The position numbers and the translations under genes were made by a program. Of a stretch of 64,000 bases of DNA, positions 58,495-64,000 are shown piece after piece (the stretch's first letter is position 1; each line of letters begins with the position of its first letter). The DNA is from Artemisia argyi. Taxonomy: Eukaryota; Streptophyta; Magnoliopsida; Asterales; Asteraceae. The stretch is taken from positions 174,155,718 through 174,219,717 of the forward strand of contig CM060704.1 in NCBI GenBank assembly GCA_030686995.1, in the 5' to 3' direction. The notes under the pieces were generated by a model. It ran no database searches. It saw only the letters and a list, made by a program, of their open reading frames with translations, and had not been told where the DNA came from.

Positions 58495-60915
58495 TCAAGC
58501 AAAGACAGAGGCATTCTGGGTATCGGAAGGATTCTCGATATGAGATTCGACCTCCGGGCCCTCAGTTGGTTCTTCAGCCGGAGCGGGGTCAGGAATCAAG
58601 GCGCTCAGTTCATCAAATTTCCGGTACACGGTTTCCCGGATCTTCTGAATGTAAGGATAATCCTGAGACAAAGCCTTGTCATACAACGGACCATATTTGG
58701 CCCCGGCCTCCATATCCATTCCTTCAACCTCTCCTAACAACTTAGCCGCTTTCTCCGGCTCCTCAAACAAACCCGCCCCATCAATCAGCCCCGAAAGATA
58801 AAACAAGTTGAAGGGCTCTGCCAAGGCTGTTCGGAACTCATGACTCCCGAGAAAGCGGTGGATAGCTTCCGGGATAAACTCATTGACAATACGGTTCCTA
58901 TCCACCTCGGCATTCCCAGCGGCTACGGCAAAGTCCACCTTCTCTTGATAAAGCTCTTTGTAAGCCTTCTCCTCCTCGCTCAACTTATTTTTGGCATCAG
59001 ACAACTGCCCCTCCAACAACCTGATCTTCTCAGCCTGCTCACCGGACACTCTTCTCCACTCATTCTTTTCTAACTCAAGATCACCAACCCTCCCCTCCAA
59101 ACTTGCATTCTCTGCACGAAGCTTCCTCAACCCCTCCGGATTCACCTCGGCACACTCCTTGTGTTCGTCCTTCAATTTCTGAAACTCTCCGGACACTTGC
59201 TGGAACATCTTCCAGTTGTCATCCAAGGTTTTATCACAGATCTTGTGAGTCTCAGACAATTTTTGATACTCCTTCAAGAGGGACTCAAAACGGAAAATAA
59301 CATCCGCTTGAACCGTAGCACATTTGCCCAGCATCAACCAGGACCTTCGGATAGCTTCCTCATCACTCTGATCATCCAAATATTTCTCCTCCCTAGGAGT
59401 CGCCAAATTGATCATCATATCCCTACAGACATTCGCGTTATTCATGCGATGCCCCCTCCTCACCGACCAAGCAGGAACAAAAACATCTTCATCATCACCA
59501 TCCCCCTCTATATCAACCTCTGTATCCTCCTCAGCAGCAGTTTCCTTCCCCGGACGGCGGGAGGCAGTCTCCGAACCCCCTGACAACAAAGTTTATATTC
59601 AGACGATAAAAACGCCGGAAAGAAAGACAACTAAAAATATATAAGCAAAAAAGCAAGTCATAACATACCAGCACCTGATCCTCTGGATTTCTCCTTCAAA
59701 ATTTGATCCGGATGTAATGAACGGATAGGCTCCGGCCTCTCCAAGGACTCTCCGGTATCCAAGTCAATAACTGTATCACCCGCGGAAATCTTGCTTCTCT
59801 TATGAAGGCGAGAAGAGACATTCCCAGCCCCGGTTCTCTTCAACGGAGGCTTCTTCAAACCCGCCTTCCCAGCCTGCTCCTTCTTCTTCTCTTTGGCAGC
59901 TATCACTTTGTCATCAGCCACTTCAACATTCCTCAGCTCCTCCGTCTTCTCCGGTACCTCAGTGTTGGAGGCCAAGGGAGGAGTAACATGCACTTCAGGG
60001 GTATGCCCTTCCGGAAGCGGGGCACCTTGAATAATTTTTGTATTCTTTCGTAGCGGAGGTTTCTTCAGATAACTCGACATGGTTATACCTGCGGACAAGC
60101 AAAACTCAGCGTTAAAAAATAAAAAAGACGAGCAATATAAAAACACACATTATAACAAAGGCTATACCCCTCCCCTGCTCATCCCTGAATGCCGGACGAT
60201 AACCCGGAAACTCCCAATGATCCGATAGACCCAGGGCATACAAGAACGCTTGCGGAATTTGGCAAGGTTCAATGATCGTCTCAGAAAGCCTTTCGGCATG
60301 AGTGACATCATACTCGCTTGCCTTCGGAAACGGATCCGACACGTCTGAATCCGAATGTCTCCATGGCATGGCAAACGGAATGGCTCGCCTATCGATCAAG
60401 AAAAAATTGTACTTCCAACCCTTCAGACAAGAAGGAAATTCCCCAAAACAAACCTTCCTATCCCTATGAATACGTTTCTCGAAAGAAAACCAATCACCCT
60501 GCTTACTAAGCTTATAGAAAACACGGAATAGAGGAGTGGTAGGAGGAATATGCATGCTACGGCAATACACCTCAAAAAGGGTAGCACGGTGCATACCCAA
60601 CGGAACCAGCTGAGAAATATGAACTTTGAAATATCTAATGACCTCTAAAAGAAAGGTAGAAAAAGGGACAACGAGGCCGCCCTCAAAAAAGTACTCCGCA
60701 TATAAACCAATGGCATCCTCCGGAAGTCGGTTCATCGTCATACCCGACGGAGGTATCCTCGGATGTAGATCCTCCGGTATTCCGAACGCTTTCACTACTG
60801 CGATCACATCAGAATCGTCCATCGCGGACATTCTTAAATGCATATCTTTCTTCACATGAGAACCGTCCGGATTAGACACATCTTCGTACTCAAACGATGC
60901 TGTGGATTCCGACAT
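58495..60915 (-). CDS. antisense gypsy-type gene, three exons, ~750 aa
   Basis: Predicted exons on the minus strand are 60915-60168, 60088-59669 and 59579-58495, with GT-AG introns of phase 1 and a stop TGA at 58495-58497. Exon 1 has the conserved block IPPSGMTMNRLPEDAIGLY, FEGGLVVPFSTFLLEVIRYF, IHISQLVPLG-like and PLFRVFYKL. This is the plant domain listed as putative gypsy-type transposase (Pfam Transposase_28). Exon 2 is basic (KKEQAGKAGLKKPPLKRTG, LHKRSK). Exon 3 is acidic, then a long coiled coil (LKDEHKECAEV to LSEEEKAYKEL). It is encoded opposite to gag-pol, as in Retand-type elements. A TATA box lies upstream. Its job in the life cycle is not known to me. Confidence 0.85.
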
Positions 60916-61086
60916 AATGGACGAAGAGGAGAGGAGAATAAGCCAAACAACAACAAAAAAACTAAACGGGCTGAAACGTACCTCAAAGACGACGCGAATA
61001 AATTGTTCGGAATACGGAGAAGATGAGATGAGTCAGAGATGTGTGTGTGAAATAAAATTACGGTGCAGTAAATAAAAGAAATGGGA

Positions 61087-61095
61087 CTATTTATA
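61087..61095 (-). promoter_or_regulatory. TATA box for the antisense gene
   Basis: TATAAATAG on the minus strand, about 170 bp before the antisense ATG. It is the same nonamer as the LTR TATA box. Confidence 0.6.
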
Positions 61096-61355
61096 GGCAG
61101 TCAAAATGGGCGGGAAAGGGACACGTCACCCGTAGGGCTTACGTGTCAGCCATCTACACCGTGTCTCTCCGAAAACGCGTACGTGTCCCAATCCAAACGA
61201 CGCGGTAAAAAACGACGGCGCACCTCAAACGACACTTTAATTACTTTTGGCATTTTGCACGACTAACAAAAGAGCAAAGCTATACCTTACCCTCCGGAAA
61301 AGCGCAAATTATCAACTTAGTATCACACCATTGGCACAACCAATACTATGATACT

Positions 61356-61365
61356 GGGGGGGACA
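61356..61365 (+). promoter_or_regulatory. polypurine tract of the gypsy element
   Basis: GGGGGGGACA directly before the 3' LTR. Confidence 0.7.
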
Positions 61366-61925
61366 TGTTGACGTATGTACCCTCCGGATACATGCCGAAC
61401 AAGGATATGCTCTCCGGATATGCATCAGGTAAAACGTTCTCAGACGTGTTCGAACCATACGAACCAATATCCGAAGGGTTACGAATATCCGCGTAACCCC
61501 ATCCCTCCGGATATCACATGCCCTTCGGATAAGCCAACAAGTACTTGGACCAAAGTACAAACAAGTACACCAAAGTATATGGTAATGGAGTCTAAACTAG
61601 CGAACATTATGGGCTAAGTACGAACCAGCCTGGCACTTCATGTAGAGAGTCTATAAATAGAGGGGAAATCTTCATTTAAGGTTAACTAATTCTCTACCTC
61701 TCTCTAGTTTTATTCATACTTTCTCTCACTAAAATATATACTTACTCTCACGCCGGAGGTTGGTCCTGGGATACATTCCCGGGACGAGTCTAACGGACGT
61801 ATTTGTTTTGCAGATATCCGAAGTAACACGCAATAAGCAAGAACCATACCGAATCCGGAGGACCTACTCTAGTCCGAAGGATTCATCTCGCTTGTTCGAA
61901 GTAGAAGCAAACTTTTACCTCAACA
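61366..61925 (+). repeat. 3' LTR of the gypsy element
   Basis: Same sequence as the 5' LTR by eye, followed by the target duplication ACGTG. Confidence 0.93.
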
Positions 61926-61930
61926 ACGTG

Positions 61931-62445
61931 TTAGCCTCTTCAAAGAATTTAAGGGGGTTAGTTTGGTGACAATGAATTAAGAGTCGTTATTGGAGTGTTA
62001 TCAAATAGTTAAGCATGATACACTAATATTGACCTAATTTCCCTTATTATAAAGTGTATGAAGTGATCAAGTTATTGATTAGAGATGTTAGCATTGGTAA
62101 TTTAAGCTTTTGTTTGGAGCTAAAAGCCTGAGCTTCTTTTCAATAACTAAACTTCAAAAAAAATAAGTTGTTTCAAATTAGTTTCCAACTCTAAATCCAA
62201 TTATTTATATCAAAAACCTTATTGCGCATGATACATTTATTTATTTTCTCAAATATAATCATACACCACTCCTCGTGTTGTTAAACATAGTATGGTGATC
62301 AAATGTTCAGGTTTCTAGTTGATTGCATTAGTTGAGGTTGTAGTTTGGGAGGTTGTTGGTGTATATATGTACACATTGTAGACCTTGTAACTGTTATATT
62401 TCCTGAATAAAATTTTGTTGTTTCAAAAATAATAATAATATATTT
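61931..62445. other. end of duplication unit 2 and spacer
   Basis: The first 110 bases match 49010-49120 of unit 1. No gene is seen. Confidence 0.5.
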
Positions 62446-62821
62446 CCTGGATGGGAAGGAGCTACGACCTGCAGACTTGTTATTATTTAATTGGCTTCAA
62501 TGTATGGATGTGACTGGTATTTCCCTTTTTGCTGGTATAGGGGCTCCTAAAGTAGCCTTGCATAATGTTGTAGAGAAGAAAAAGAGGAAGTATGCGACCA
62601 AATGTGAGGACAACGGATACAAGTTCATTCCTTTTGCTTTCTCTACGTTCGGCGAACTAGATTCGGAGGCTCTGGATACACTTTATCGTATTAAGTCTAT
62701 TGCCATTAGCCACTCAAATAACGCTAAAAGTAGTGTGTTTATTTTTCATAGAGTTAGCTTTTGTATTCAGAAAGGGGTGGGAGCACAGCTTGTGTCCAGA
62801 CTCCCATCCAACTTTATGTAA
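62446..62821 (+). pseudogene. C-terminal fragment of a retroelement-like ORF
   Basis: The open frame FLDGKELRPADLLLFNWLQ..., FIPFAFSTFGELDSEALD and SFCIQKGVGAQLVSRLPSNFM ends at TAA 62819-62821. I remember similar C-terminal segments as dispersed ORFs in plant genomes, often next to reverse-transcriptase fragments, but I cannot name the family. It has no start of its own, seems to carry a small internal deletion after NWLQ, and is followed by an (AAT)n tract. It is therefore most likely a truncated retrocopy. Confidence 0.5.
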
Positions 62822-62850
62822 ATTTTATTATGTTTTGATAATAAAATTTG

Positions 62851-62853
<3 letters not shown>

Positions 62854-62886
<33 letters not shown>
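62854..62886 (+). repeat. (AAT)n microsatellite
   Basis: About eleven AAT units 30 bp after the ORF fragment, possibly its retroposon tail. Confidence 0.85.
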
Positions 62887-63007
62887 CATCTTATACTTAC
62901 TAATTTGTGATATAATATGCACTATTTTAAGAGAAAATTTGATACCACGTAATTTGGAAAAATGTCATTATTGATTTCTTGGATTTTACCTAGTCTTTCA
63001 TAATCAA

Positions 63008-63913
63008 CTAGACGAGTACCCGTGCATAGCAACGGGATATTATAGCGACAAATAGTTTATTGATAAAAAAAAGTTTATAGGTTATAAATGAAAAATAATA
63101 AAAGTTTGAAGATTTGGGAATTAAACATAATGTTTTGAAACCCGGTTCGACCCGGGTGGTTCAACCGGTTGAACCGTTCCGGTCGAAAAATTGGTCGATT
63201 TAAACCGGGTCAACTTGCTAGGTTGGGTCGAAAACGGGTCAAATTAAACCGGTTCAACCCTTCCGGTTTGAAGCGTCTCGGGTCAACCCGGTTTGTGATC
63301 TGTATTAATTGTTTTAATTTGTTATATTTAATTTGGTAGATATGTTTTGAAACCCGGTTCGACCCGGGTGGTTCAACCGGTTGAACCGTTCCGGTCGAAA
63401 AATTGGTTGATTTAAACCGGGTCAATTTGCTAGGTTGGGTCAAAAATGGGTCAAATTAAACCAATCCAACCCGTCGGGTTTGAAGCGTCTCGGGCCAACC
63501 CTGTTTGTGATTTGTATTAATTGTTTTAATTGGTTGTATTTAATTTGCTAGATATGTTTTGAAACCCGGTTCGACCCGGGTGGTTCAACCGGTTAAACCG
63601 TTCCGGTCAAAAATTTGGTCGATTTAAACCGGGTCAACTTGCTAGTTGGGTCGAAAACGGGTCAAATTAAACCGGTTCAACCCGTTGGGTTTGAAGCGTC
63701 CCGGGTCAACCCGGTTTGTGATTTGTATTAATTGTTTTAATTGGTTATACAATGTGTATAAATCACTGTACTTTTAAGTAATGAGGTGTTTTAATAAGAG
63801 TATTAATTACATTTCATAATTTCCTTATATACATTTTTCAACATTTCACATTTCACTTTTCTTGACTTTTCCACTTTCACCTTTGACCATTTTTGCTTTA
63901 TAGGTAGTATAGA
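63008..63913 (-). mobile_element. non-autonomous Helitron, copy 4, best preserved
   Basis: The minus strand begins A|TCTATACTACCTATAAAG (TC at 63913) and ends with the hairpin CCCGTTGCTATGCACGGG, ACTCGTCTAG (63008-63011) and then T, so the host AT dinucleotide is split as expected. The interior contains three tandem units of 212 bp, starting at 63132, 63344 and 63556, each with the ACCCGGTTCGACCCGGGTGGTTCAACCGG core. No helicase or Rep gene is present. Confidence 0.8.
63132..63760 (-). repeat. 212-bp tandem repeat inside the Helitron
   Basis: Three units with exact 212-bp spacing of GTTTTGAAACCCGGTTCGAC. Other copies of the family carry one or two diverged units. Confidence 0.85.
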
Positions 63914-64000
63914 TAGACAAATTTTCATTTTACACAAGTATAAATATATTTGATATTGAGCCAAATAAGATAATCAAATCATGCGAATCAGGAACTTGTT

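Larger units (their letters stand above)
60916..61365. other. antisense promoter region and 3' untranslated DNA of the gypsy element
   Basis: No sense coding region. It carries the TATA box of the antisense gene and, at the end, the polypurine tract. Confidence 0.6.
51578..61925 (+). mobile_element. intact Tat/Retand-like Ty3/gypsy retrotransposon, 10.3 kb
   Basis: LTRs of 560 bp (51578-52137 and 61366-61925) show no difference that I can see. The target duplication ACGTG is at 51573-51577 and 61926-61930. Sense genes encode gag, protease, reverse transcriptase, two RNase H domains and integrase. The second RNase H is diagnostic for the Tat lineage. Downstream lie a 61-bp tandem array and an antisense gene, as in Retand-like elements. 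Identical LTRs imply a very recent insertion. A TAG splits the polyprotein. Confidence 0.93.

Noticed and set aside
58495..60146. Two separate unspliced antisense proteins in the gypsy element
   Set aside because: They start at non-ATG codons or within introns. GT-AG sites in matching phase join them to the upstream exon as one gene.

Overview
The window is nuclear DNA of a flowering plant. The evidence is spliced genes with GT-AG introns, AT-rich spacers, and many plant transposons: Tat-type Ty3/gypsy, copia-type, MULE, hAT, Helitron, LINE, SINE and a Cassandra-type 5S-bearing LTR. The repeat style (GAACCG-rich hATs, ACCCGGTTCGACCC Helitrons) makes me suspect Asteraceae. That is an impression, not proof. 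Only four host loci look real: a gene tail (1-114), two related genes of unknown function (4311-6185 plus, 9017-11436 minus) and a BT1-type mitochondrial carrier (36117-38696 minus).

Region 1-15 kb: a gene end, then two hAT elements of one family nested inside each other (787-2501 and 805-1883, both with perfect 8-bp target duplications) and a Helitron. Next comes a small cluster of an unrecognised gene family: a plus-strand gene, a broken middle copy and a minus-strand gene. In both intact models every intron is phase 1, and exon units have been duplicated. Between them lies a chimeric stretch holding scraps of a mitochondrial carrier and of the splicing factor SKIP. A 3.4-kb foldback element (11606-15011) with minisatellite arms sits about 170 bp upstream of the minus-strand gene.

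Region 15-36 kb is mostly repeats: a Helitron with a hAT inside (16746-18021), another Helitron end, a Cassandra-like 5S-bearing LTR, a 7.7-kb copia-type element on the minus strand (22753-30480) with no recognisable pol but an extra unknown ORF, and a 5'-truncated LINE (31591-33857).

Region 36-43 kb holds the intact three-exon BT1 carrier gene with a Stowaway-like MITE in an intron. Upstream are a solo LTR inserted into the end of another MITE, and a Helitron.

Region 43-64 kb: a complete, possibly autonomous MULE (43012-48099) with about 200-bp terminal inverted repeats, a 9-bp target duplication, a four-exon transposase of about 1104 aa and a convergent two-exon GRF zinc-finger gene. It lies in one unit of a diverged tandem duplication. 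The other unit holds a solo gypsy LTR, a SINE and a 10.3-kb Tat/Retand-like gypsy element (51578-61925). That gypsy element has LTRs that look identical, an in-frame TAG between RNase H and integrase, a 61-bp tandem array and a three-exon antisense gene with its own TATA box. A retroelement-like ORF fragment and a Helitron with a 212-bp internal tandem repeat close the window.

Splice sites and boundaries were read by eye. No alignment or database search was run.
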